Part shown: positions 41,701-48,907 of the stretch, in pieces
How positions within the stretch are numbered: position 1 is the first letter of the stretch
Layout of the letters: the number at the start of each line of letters is the position of its first letter
From: Sphingomonas sp. UNC305MFCol5.2
Lineage (GTDB): Bacteria > Pseudomonadota > Alphaproteobacteria > Sphingomonadales > Sphingomonadaceae
Direction: 5' to 3'
NCBI RefSeq assembly: GCF_000712135.1
Contig: NZ_JOOE01000005.1
Location: forward strand, 53,255-117,254
DNA: 64,000 bases
Position numbers and translations under genes: made by a program
The notes under the pieces: generated by a model
The model's input: only the letters and a program-made list of their open reading frames with translations
The model's database searches: none
Told to the model about the DNA's origin: nothing

Positions 41701-43409
41701 GCGGCGAGTGCCGGGGCGGTGCCGGTCAGCGCGACTTCGAAATCGTGGAGGAAGACGCCGTTGGCGAGCTGCGTCGGGACTTCCTCGATCACCCGGAAGC
41801 CGAAATTCTCGAATGCGGGTACCGCATCGGACAGCGCCAGCGCTCCGCCCTGGGCATAGAGCTTGATGCGATACTGGCCCTTGTTGTCGGGATGCGGGAC
41901 GATCCGCACCGAGCGGTCGCCCGCGCCCTCCAGCGTGGCGATCCGGAGAATGTCGCGCGCAGCCTCTTCGGGCGTGCTGGTGGCGCGATAGACCGCTGGG
42001 AAGGCATTGGCGAAGCGCAATGCTAGCCGCGTCGACGCGGCGCCGGCCTGCTCGACCAGCGCGGCCTCGACCGCCGGCACCCAGCCACGCAGCATCCGTT
42101 CCAGCCGCGCATCGAGTTCGCGGGCATCGGGCATGACTCCACCGCCGCGCAGATCGAGCGTGTAGCGCAGCAAGGCGACGACACCGTCCTCGAGCGCGAT
42201 CGACCAGTTGATCAGCTTGGCGCCGGCGGCATCGGCGAGCATGTTGCCGATCGCCTCGCGACGGCCGGTCGAGACCTCATCGCGCGGCAGCCATACGAAG
42301 GCGAAGAGATGCCGCCCGAGCAGGCTGCGGACGAGCACGAGCTTCGAGCGTGGCCGATCGGCGACCGACATCGCAGTGAGCACGAGATTCTCGAGCGAGG
42401 CGGGATCGAACGCCGTGGTCAGATCGTGCGGCAAGGCGGTCAGCGCGTGCGACATCGCCTTGCCGGTATGTCCCTTGGGATCGAAACCGAACTTCTTCTC
42501 GAGCGCGCCGAGCCGGGCGCGCAGCACCGGCACGTCTTGCGGATCAGCGAACAAGGCCGCGCTTGTCCACAGCCCCGCATGGATCGACAGACCGGTAACC
42601 TCGGCGCCGGTGAGGATCGGCAGCACGACGATGTCGAGCGGCACCCGGCGATGCACGGTCGAGATCGAATTGGATTTGAGCAGCAGGGGCGCCTCGCCGC
42701 CCTTTTGGAAATGCTCGACTGCCGCCTTGCGCGAGGCCTCGGCGAGAATCGGCGTCTCGAGCGCAAAGCGCGCGATCCCGAGCTGATCGGAGACACTACC
42801 GTCGGTGCGCCACTTCTCGTGCGCGAGCAGCGTCATCGCGCCATCGAGGAACCAGCGCAACAGGGCGGTGCCTTCGGGCATGGCAAGCGCGCCGGCATCG
42901 GCGAACATCGCCGCCTGGAGCGCACGCCAGTCCTCCACGGCGCTACGCACCTGTTCGAGCGTGCGTTCGATTTCCGCGACGAGGCCGCGGCGGGTGCGCG
43001 CGTCGCTGCGCTCCATTTCGATATAGATCATCGATTCGCGCCGCGCGGCGGAGGCATCGGGCCCGATCGAAACGAGCTTGCCCGCGCCGTCGCGCTCGAC
43101 GGCGATTACCGGGTGGATGATTCGAAAGATCGCGATGTCGTGCGCGGCGATCGCGCTGGAGATCGAATCGACGAGAAACGGCATGTCGTCGTTGACCACC
43201 GCGAGCCGCATGCTGCGGCGTTCATCGTCGAGATAGGTCTCCAGCCGGATCTGCGGGGTGCCCGGCGGACGCACCGCCGCGGCTTCGGCGACGAAGCCAG
43301 CCGCTTCCGCGCGCTCCCCCTCGTCAAACCCTTCCAGCTCTCCCGGCAGCGCTCCTTCGAGCAGCCGCGCCTCGAACGCCTGCGTGAGCGACGTCATCAT
43401 GCTTTTCAT
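38787..43409 (-). CDS. NAD-dependent glutamate dehydrogenase, large type
   Basis: About 1540 residues: the L_1500/GDH-180 type that oxidises glutamate to 2-oxoglutarate and NH3 with NAD+. The N-terminal half holds ACT-like regulatory modules (DDMPFLVDSISSAIAAHDI near residue 65). The catalytic part has ARGGLRWSDRRDDFRTEILG and PTGAKGGFYPKL, with the nucleotide-binding VAGCGDMSGDVFGNGML and KAIGEGANLGVTQAARI. The ATG at 43409 is used; further ATGs at 43400 and 43397 are in frame. It stands alone on the minus strand. Confidence 0.96.
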   Translation of the reverse strand: MKSMMTSLTQAFEARLLEGALPGELEGFDEGERAEAAGFVAEAAAVRPPGTPQIRLETYLDDERRSMRLAVVNDDMPFLVDSISSAIAAHDIAIFRIIHPVIAVERDGAGKLVSIGPDASAARRESMIYIEMERSDARTRRGLVAEIERTLEQVRSAVEDWRALQAAMFADAGALAMPEGTALLRWFLDGAMTLLAHEKWRTDGSVSDQLGIARFALETPILAEASRKAAVEHFQKGGEAPLLLKSNSISTVHRRVPLDIVVLPILTGAEVTGLSIHAGLWTSAALFADPQDVPVLRARLGALEKKFGFDPKGHTGKAMSHALTALPHDLTTAFDPASLENLVLTAMSVADRPRSKLVLVRSLLGRHLFAFVWLPRDEVSTGRREAIGNMLADAAGAKLINWSIALEDGVVALLRYTLDLRGGGVMPDARELDARLERMLRGWVPAVEAALVEQAGAASTRLALRFANAFPAVYRATSTPEEAARDILRIATLEGAGDRSVRIVPHPDNKGQYRIKLYAQGGALALSDAVPAFENFGFRVIEEVPTQLANGVFLHDFEVALTGTAPALAADPTPVEDAIAAVLEGRAENDIFNRLIVEGGMRSTSVVLFRAWFRYLRQTGMNYGMATVVDALRRAPKVAAALIERFEAAHDPARAGKDESALKAATKAIDAGLDQVSAIDDDRILRTLRGVVLATLRTNAFAPAAAEALAFKMDSAKVPGLPAPLPWREIWVYSPRVEGIHLRAGPIARGGLRWSDRRDDFRTEILGLMKAQRVKNAVIVPTGAKGGFYPKLLPSPAVDRDAWFAEGTESYRVFIRALLSVTDNIVAGKVVHPERVAILDGEDPYFVVAADKGTATFSDVANALAVERNFWLGDAFASGGSHGYDHKAMGITAKGAWISVRRHFLEMGVDVQSEPIRVAGCGDMSGDVFGNGMLLSKALKVVAAFDHRHIFLDPDPDPAKSWDERARMFALPRSSWADYNPELISQGGGVFPRTEKSIPLSAEVQAMLGLDVAEIDPTSLISAILKAQVDLLWFGGIGTYVKAASESHVDVGDPANDRLRVNAEQLRAKAIGEGANLGVTQAARIAFASHGGRINTDFIDNSAGVDCSDNEVNIKIALNREVIEGRLSFEDRNTLLAEMTDDVAHLVLEDNRLQTLALSFMENDGAVSLPSYVRVIEILEGTGRLDRAVEGLSSNEELLRRAQEGRGLTRPELSVLLASTKLALQDAIEHGRLGADPELEDDLRAAFPHAMQQRFATAIDEHRLRGEIVATKLANRIVNRLGVLHPFELAEEEGASMADIAAMFVVAERLFCLPAVWEAVENAGIGEGARIALLDEMAVAVRGQVADLLRVCRPGASPAEVIARLKPGIDALDKQAKALLLDEVKTQSGRISGKLEAAGAPPELVAKVVRLFEMDGAVGLAELGVRKGIDETVLTRAFTHLGQALGLDWAQSTAARITTGDPWERLLIAGLARDFQQLRLDFLSRSEETDPRAAVDAWLEANRPRVEQFANLVRRARQVASPNAAMLAQIAGQARVLLGR

Positions 43410-43494
43410 GGGCGCCGCTATGCTCTGCCCCGCGCCCGACCTCAAGGCTCGGTGCGCAAGAAAAGTAACTATTGCGACTAGTTTGTCGAAAAAC

Positions 43495-44748
43495 TTAGGC
43501 CGCGGCCTTGCGGATCGCGCGCTCGGTCAGCGCCGTATCGTCCTCGAAGCTGGCGACGATATCGAGGCCCTGCTTGCCCGCGCGGGCGAGCAGCACGACA
43601 AACTCGCCCTGCCCGGCATGGATGTCGACATGGCCGAGAGGCGGGCGGCTGCGCAGCTCTTGCGCGGCCTGCGCGAAGACATCGCGCTTCGGCGCCGGCC
43701 GGCGATGATCGCGCTCGGCCTTGACCACGCCCTTGATGCCGCCCTCGGCGACTTCGAGGAACGCGTCGAGCCCGCCCTGCGGCACGTCCTGGCGCCGGGC
43801 ATAAGTGAGCACCGCGGCGAATTCGGTGAGTCGAGTCTTGTCGTAATTGGCGCCGAAGACGAGCTTGACCGGCGGCGTCATCGGCGCGCGTGCCTGAGCG
43901 GCGAGGCCAGCGTCGCTGAGCAATGCCTTGTAATCGTCGGGTGCAGTTTCGGCGGCGCGCGCGAAATCATAGGCACGACTGAGGGCCCGATAGAGCGCCG
44001 AACGACTGCGTGTGTCGGACGCGCGCGCAGCCGCTGCCGATTCGCGCGCCACCATCAACAGATCGGCGAGAGTCGAATCGTAAAGCAGCGCCTCGACGAC
44101 TTCGGGCGCATCGAAGCCGGCGCTGGGACCATCGGCCCACACCGCGGCAGCCACCGGTTGCTGCGGAGCAGCACGGCGCGATTCCTCGACCTCGGCATTA
44201 AGCCGCGCCTGGGTCTCGGCGTCGACGAGTTCCTTCCAGTTGATCACGCCATAGATGAAGTCGATCGTCTCTCCGTCCGACGAGAAGGGCGTCAAAATGC
44301 CGCGGTACAGCGTGTTGTGGCCACGCTGCCCGACGAACTCGGCCTCGAAGCCGATCGGCGCGCGATTGGCGATGATCTGGAGATAATGGTCGGTGAGGCG
44401 CGAGAGCAAAGAGCGGCTCGGCACTTCGCCGACGGTCTGGATCGAGGGAGTGAAGCCGCATTCCTCACGCAGCGATTCGCCGAGGAAGCGTATCGAGGGA
44501 TCCGAGACGCCTCGAGTAAAGTCGAGCAAAACGCTGTGGGGGCCGAAATCGGCGATATTCTCGGGATCGAGATCCTCGATCGACGGATAGGCACGGCCCT
44601 GGAGCAGCGAGACCCAATGGTTGTACGCGCGCACATGCATGCGGCGCTCATCGGAGCCGATCTCCATCGGCCGATCCGAAACGGCGTCGTCGTTCGATCC
44701 CTCTGGAACCGAGTCGAAGGGCTCATTGATGCCGCGAGCCATGTCCAT
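43495..44748 (-). CDS. PAS_5 domain protein
   Basis: A 417-residue protein. Residues about 35-170 match the alphaproteobacterial PAS_5 pattern (RRMHVRAYNHWVSLLQGRAY; ENIADFGPHSVLLDFTRGV; SIRFLGESLREECG; LLSRLTDHYLQII). The rest is helical and charged, with no kinase or diguanylate cyclase motif. PAS_5 proteins in sphingomonads are mostly uncharacterised; a sensory or scaffold role is inferred. The start is the ATG at 44748; a second ATG two codons on is possible. Confidence 0.85.
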   Translation of the reverse strand: MDMARGINEPFDSVPEGSNDDAVSDRPMEIGSDERRMHVRAYNHWVSLLQGRAYPSIEDLDPENIADFGPHSVLLDFTRGVSDPSIRFLGESLREECGFTPSIQTVGEVPSRSLLSRLTDHYLQIIANRAPIGFEAEFVGQRGHNTLYRGILTPFSSDGETIDFIYGVINWKELVDAETQARLNAEVEESRRAAPQQPVAAAVWADGPSAGFDAPEVVEALLYDSTLADLLMVARESAAAARASDTRSRSALYRALSRAYDFARAAETAPDDYKALLSDAGLAAQARAPMTPPVKLVFGANYDKTRLTEFAAVLTYARRQDVPQGGLDAFLEVAEGGIKGVVKAERDHRRPAPKRDVFAQAAQELRSRPPLGHVDIHAGQGEFVVLLARAGKQGLDIVASFEDDTALTERAIRKAAA

Positions 44749-44951
44749 ACGCGTGCTCCGTTGCGGGCAACCCGCCCGATCCTTGAGCCACTGCTTGTGC
44801 ACCCCCCGTGGTAAACGACGCGTAAAGTCCGACGGGTAAGTATTGTTGCGGGTGGGCGGACAGCGGCGCGGCAAGCAAATCGCAACGCTTGTCAGCTACG
44901 AATCATGCTGGTAAGCGCGCGCTCTCTTTCGAGGCGACGCGCTTCGGACGG

Positions 44952-45027
44952 GCCGCTTTAGCTCAGCTGGTAGAGCATCGCATTCGTAATGCGGGGGTCA
45001 CAGGTTCGAGTCCTGTAAGCGGCACCA
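44952..45027 (+). tRNA. tRNA-Thr (CGT)
   Basis: A complete 76-nt cloverleaf: acceptor GCCGCTT pairs with AAGCGGC, then A and CCA. The anticodon loop TTCGTAA gives CGT, so it reads ACG codons, frequent in this GC-rich genome. The T-arm CAGGTTCGAGTCCTG is standard. No clear terminator follows; 45028-45131 shows nothing else. Confidence 0.97.
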
Positions 45028-45131
45028 CTCCTTTTCATCCAGTTTCTTCGAAACTTGCCGTGCAAATCTCTCGCGGCTGGGGCTCCGCCTGGGGTTGACG
45101 CTTTTACCTCGCAGCGGCCAAGCAGTGGCTG

Positions 45132-46310
45132 GTGTCGACCACCCTCTCCATCAAAGACGCGCGGCGGATCGCGCTCGCGGCGCAGGGTTTCGGAATTCGA
45201 CATCCCGAACGAACGAACGCCGCACATCTGCGGAAAACCCTCGGCCGCCTCGGGCTCTTCCAGCTCGACAGCGTCAACGTTCTCACCCGGGCGCACTATC
45301 TTCCCGCCTTCTCGCGGCTCGGCAGCTATGACCGTACGCTGCTGGAGCGCGATGCCTGGGGTCCTGTGCGACAGCGGCGCCTGTTCGAATATTGGGCCCA
45401 TGAAGCTTCGCTGCTTCCGCTCGATCTCCACCCGTTGTTGCGCTGGCGCATGGCGCGCGCCGAACGCGGCGAGATCGGCTATCAAAGCCTGAAGCGCTTT
45501 GCGGTCGAGCACCGGCCTGAAGCGCAGGCGATACTCGACCGGATCGCCGCCGAGGGGCCGATGGCGGCCGCCGATTTCGAGAATGGATCGAGCAAGAGCG
45601 GCTGGTGGGAATGGAGCCATACCAAGCACGCACTCGAATGGCTGTTCTGGTCGGGCAAGATCACCACCGCCACGCGCCGCGGCAGCTTCGCCCGGCTCTA
45701 TGACCTGCCCGAGCGCGTGTTGCCCAAGGCCATCCTCGATCTGCCCACTCCGGATGCCGCTAGCGCGCAACGCGCATTGATCGAACGCAGTGCACGGGTG
45801 CTCGGCGTCGCGACCGCCGCGGATCTGCGCGACTATTATCGGCTGAAGCCCGAAGAAGCAGATCATGCGATCGCCGCCCAGGCGGAGGCGGGCGCGCTGA
45901 TCCCCATCCGGGTCGAAGGCTGGAGCCAGAAGGCCTGGATGCACCGCGACGCCCGCCTGCCCCGCCGCGTGCGCGGTGCTGCGCTGCTTGCCCCGTTCGA
46001 TCCCCTGGTCTGGGAGCGCAGCCGCGCCGAACGGCTGTTCGGTTTCCGCTACCGCATCGAGATCTATGTGCCGCAGGACAAGCGCATCCACGGTTATTAC
46101 GTGCTGCCCTTCCTGATGGACGAGGCGCTGGTCGCGCGCGTCGATCTCAAGGCCGATCGCCAGGCCGGCATCCTTCTCGCACACCGCGTCATACTTGAGC
46201 CTTACGCGCCCGCCGAAACCGTGGAGCGTCTTGCGATCGAGCTCGATCGGATGGCGGCATGGCTAGGGCTCGATGCCGTCCGGGTCGGCAAGATCATCCA
46301 GCCGTCCTGA
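45132..46310 (+). CDS. Winged-helix YcaQ-like protein (HTH_42, DNA glycosylase family)
   Basis: A 392-residue protein of the HTH_42/YcaQ (AlkX) family, whose characterised members unhook DNA crosslinks and alkylated bases. The FQLDSVNVLTRAHYL segment contains the QxD catalytic motif (Gln-Leu-Asp), and FEYWAHEASLLPLDLHPL and LLAPFDPLVWERSRAERLFGF are family blocks. The start is a GTG at 45132. It follows tRNA-Thr and has no operon partner. Confidence 0.9.
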   Translation: MSTTLSIKDARRIALAAQGFGIRHPERTNAAHLRKTLGRLGLFQLDSVNVLTRAHYLPAFSRLGSYDRTLLERDAWGPVRQRRLFEYWAHEASLLPLDLHPLLRWRMARAERGEIGYQSLKRFAVEHRPEAQAILDRIAAEGPMAAADFENGSSKSGWWEWSHTKHALEWLFWSGKITTATRRGSFARLYDLPERVLPKAILDLPTPDAASAQRALIERSARVLGVATAADLRDYYRLKPEEADHAIAAQAEAGALIPIRVEGWSQKAWMHRDARLPRRVRGAALLAPFDPLVWERSRAERLFGFRYRIEIYVPQDKRIHGYYVLPFLMDEALVARVDLKADRQAGILLAHRVILEPYAPAETVERLAIELDRMAAWLGLDAVRVGKIIQPS

Positions 46311-46391
46311 TCACCGGAAGCGCTATGGAACGTTCCGGGAAACGCCACCGACCTCGCCGGCCGAGCCAATGCACGGCCGAACGAAAAGATG

Positions 46392-47189
46392 TCAGAGGGT
46401 CTGCCCCAATATCGCTTCAACTTCGCCGCGATAGGTGCGGCTCATCATGAGCCTCGTCCCGGTCTTGAGCATCACTTCGAATTCGCCATGTGAGCGGCGT
46501 TCGAGGCATTCGATCGATCTGACGTTGACGATGTGCGACCGGTGAATCCGAACGAAGCGGAAGGGGTCGAGCCGGCTTGCCACCGCCGCCAGCCCGGCGC
46601 GATACAGGAACGCGTCGCCTTTCGAATGCACGGTCACATACACGCCCGCCGCTTCGACCCAATCGATATCCTCGGTCATCACCAGGCGGGTCGTGTCGCG
46701 CGACTTCACTGCGATCCAGTCCCAGATCTCGCCGGGCCTGGCGCGCTTCGCAACCAGCTTGAGGAGCTCGGGGCCGAAGGCATTGGCGCCATCCGAACCG
46801 GAAGGCCCGTCGCCCAGGCGCTCCTTGACCCGCTCCATCGTCCTGTCGAAGCGTCGGTCGCTGAACGGCTTGAGCAGATAGTCGACCGCTTCCACCTCGA
46901 AAGCCTGAATTGCGAAGCGATCATAAGCGGTGACGAACACCGTAACCGGCATGTTTTCCGGACCCACCGCGTCTATCACCCCGAAGCCGTCGACGCCGGG
47001 CATCTGCACGTCGAGGAACACGATATCGGGCCGCGCGTCCTGGATCATCGCGATCGCGGCCAATCCGTTCTCTGCGCTCAGGGTCGTCGCGATATCGGCA
47101 TCCTTTGCCAGCAGATCGCAAATTCGCCTGCGTGCCGGCGCTTCGTCGTCCACCACCAGTGCACGAAGGGGTCTGGACTGCGATGCCAC
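46392..47189 (-). CDS. LytTR-family response regulator
   Basis: A 265-residue regulator: receiver domain (1-125) with VVDDE acidic pocket, phosphoacceptor Asp in IVFLDVQMPGVDG, and the late Lys in VDYLLKPFSDRRF; then a LytTR DNA-binding domain (160-265) with VEAAGVYVTVHSKG, RFVRIHRSHIVNV and MMSRTYRGEVEAIL. The start is the GTG at 47187-47189, 4 nt after the kinase stop. It is probably controlled by the adjoining histidine kinase and may act on the downstream TonB/glycoside-hydrolase locus (inference from position). Confidence 0.93.
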   Translation of the reverse strand: MASQSRPLRALVVDDEAPARRRICDLLAKDADIATTLSAENGLAAIAMIQDARPDIVFLDVQMPGVDGFGVIDAVGPENMPVTVFVTAYDRFAIQAFEVEAVDYLLKPFSDRRFDRTMERVKERLGDGPSGSDGANAFGPELLKLVAKRARPGEIWDWIAVKSRDTTRLVMTEDIDWVEAAGVYVTVHSKGDAFLYRAGLAAVASRLDPFRFVRIHRSHIVNVRSIECLERRSHGEFEVMLKTGTRLMMSRTYRGEVEAILGQTL

Positions 47190-47193
47190 GCGC

Positions 47194-48348
47194 CTAGGCT
47201 CCGGTCCTGTGCAGCGGAATGCGGATGGCCACTTCCGTGCCTCCGCCCCTGCGCCGCGAAATGGTGAAATCGTGACCCTCAGGCTCGGCATAAAGCGCCT
47301 GGAAGCGTTCGCGCGTCACGCGTATTCCGAGACCCTCGGAGGTTTCCATCCTCCAATGAGTCGGCAAGCCGACACCGTCATCAAGCACCTTGATGTACAG
47401 CTGGCTGCCGATGTGCCGGGCCGAAACCACGATCTCCCCGCCGGACATGCGGCCTTCCAGTCCATGCCGAACTGCGTTTTCTACGAGCGGCTGCAGAAAC
47501 ATCGACGGCACCATGGCCGAGAGCGCCGCCGAACTGACCTTGATCTGAATGTCGATCCTCTCTCCGAAGCGGAGCTTCTGGATCGCGATATAATGATCGA
47601 GCAGCGCAAGCTCCTGCGCGAGCGTTATCTCCGTGCTGCCCTGACATTCGAGGGATCGCCGCAGCAGCGCCCCGAGATCCTCTATCATATCCCGGGCGAG
47701 CTCGGGGCTCGCCGCAAGCTCGGACGAGATGGCGTTCAGGGTATTGAACAGGAAATGGGGTTCGAGCTGGAGGCGCAGCGCATTCAGATGGGATTCGACA
47801 AGCCGCTTCTCGACCCGCGCCAATTCTATCTGACTGTTCATGAAGCGATTATAATATTTAAAAGCCTGAAGAGTGCCAATAATATAACAATATGTCCCCC
47901 AACCACCAAGATAGAAGTAAATAGCATATTCGGTATTCCTGATTGGGTTCCAGTATATATTAGGTATTGGATACAATATTAGCCCGGCTAGATAGGCATG
48001 AATAAGGCTAAACGGAACACTCAACACCAGATGTATGGCCGCTACACGAACGATACTTTGATAGGCCAACGTCAGTTTACGATCGACCAATAATATCGCG
48101 GGCGTGAGCAGTGCCCAGGTCCAGGCTTCGACAAATTTGCTGATGGTCTCGCTCCATCGAAAGCCGTCCACCATGTCCGGCACTGCGATGAAAACGCCCA
48201 CCACCGTCCACAGGAGAAAGATCAGGATCGCCGGCATCAGCTTCGCTCGCCAGGTTTTGATCCGGGACGCGCCCTCGGGCGCGGAGAGAATCCCTAGCTG
48301 GCTTGAGAAGTCCGGGCCGGACGCAAACTTGTGAAGGGCGCGATTCAT
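47194..48348 (-). CDS. LytS/YehU-type sensor histidine kinase
   Basis: A 384-residue membrane kinase: four hydrophobic segments in residues 40-170, then the His_kinase domain with LQLEPHFLFNTLNAISSELA (phosphoacceptor His), the N-box LVENAVRHGLEGRMSGG and the DDGVGLP ATP lid. The transmembrane part (about 47840-48080) is far AT-richer, with ATA, TTA and AAT codons, than the rest of the window. The ATG at 48346-48348 is used; upstream ATGs at 48354 and 48357 are in frame. Confidence 0.92.
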   Translation of the reverse strand: MNRALHKFASGPDFSSQLGILSAPEGASRIKTWRAKLMPAILIFLLWTVVGVFIAVPDMVDGFRWSETISKFVEAWTWALLTPAILLVDRKLTLAYQSIVRVAAIHLVLSVPFSLIHAYLAGLILYPIPNIYWNPIRNTEYAIYFYLGGWGTYCYIIGTLQAFKYYNRFMNSQIELARVEKRLVESHLNALRLQLEPHFLFNTLNAISSELAASPELARDMIEDLGALLRRSLECQGSTEITLAQELALLDHYIAIQKLRFGERIDIQIKVSSAALSAMVPSMFLQPLVENAVRHGLEGRMSGGEIVVSARHIGSQLYIKVLDDGVGLPTHWRMETSEGLGIRVTRERFQALYAEPEGHDFTISRRRGGGTEVAIRIPLHRTGA

Positions 48349-48357
48349 ATGCATCAT

Positions 48358-48907
48358 TATCGATCAATCCGGCGATGGGTTGAAGTGCCTGTCGCGTGCA
48401 GCCCGTGGCACGCGACAAAATGCTTCGAAGCGCACTCTCCAGTCTTTCGAAAGGACCGTCTCTCGAAAGGACCGCGGCACCTGCGCGCCCGGATTGGGAT
48501 GCCCCGGGCGGGCATGGATCGTATCCCTGCGATTTCGCCAGTGGCCTTTGAGCGAACCAGCCCACGTGCTGACCATCCATTGGGGAGCGGCCGGTCGCGA
48601 GCCTGCACTGTCCCTTCAACGCCTACATTAAACAAGATGTCCGAACTGTTTCTGGCGAAAATGTTACGAAGCGGACTGGTATTTTGTCGAGTGGACTCAG
48701 AATTCGCAGACCGGCTCAAGCCCGCGGTTTTCCGCCCTTAAATCAGTATTTTATCCTACAAATCGTGCTTCCCCTGAATGGACTCAACGAAGAGTTTGTG
48801 GCCTTTGTGAGGGCGTTAGAGCTGGCCCATTCGCCCCGCCTTTGTGCTGGCAAATGAGAACCCGGCGACCGCTGAGCACGAGCGGCACACGAGGAGAGGG
48901 AATTACG
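48358..48907. other. Long control region between kinase and TonB receptor
   Basis: This 550-nt stretch has no supported gene. It contains a tandem duplication TCTTTCGAAAGGACCG / TCTCTCGAAAGGACCG (48443-48474, 15 of 16 identical) and an AT-richer part (48720-48780, GTATTTTATCCTACAAATC) that may hold promoters for both divergent units. Open frames here have unlikely composition. The site GAGGAGAGGGAATTACG sets the receptor start. Confidence 0.5.

Noticed and set aside
39975..42026. A 683-codon plus-strand frame opposite the NAD-GDH gene
   Set aside because: Antisense shadow of a highly conserved enzyme; no domain pattern.
46328..46346. GGAACGTTCC then GGGAAACG near 46325 as an EcfG-type promoter
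   Set aside because: Spacing and the -10 part do not fit GGAAC-N(16-19)-GTT, and the site lies between two convergent gene ends.
48331..48741. Open frames on both strands in the kinase/receptor gap, the longest 136 codons
   Set aside because: No ribosome-binding site, no domain, composition unlike the surrounding proteins; treated as control region.
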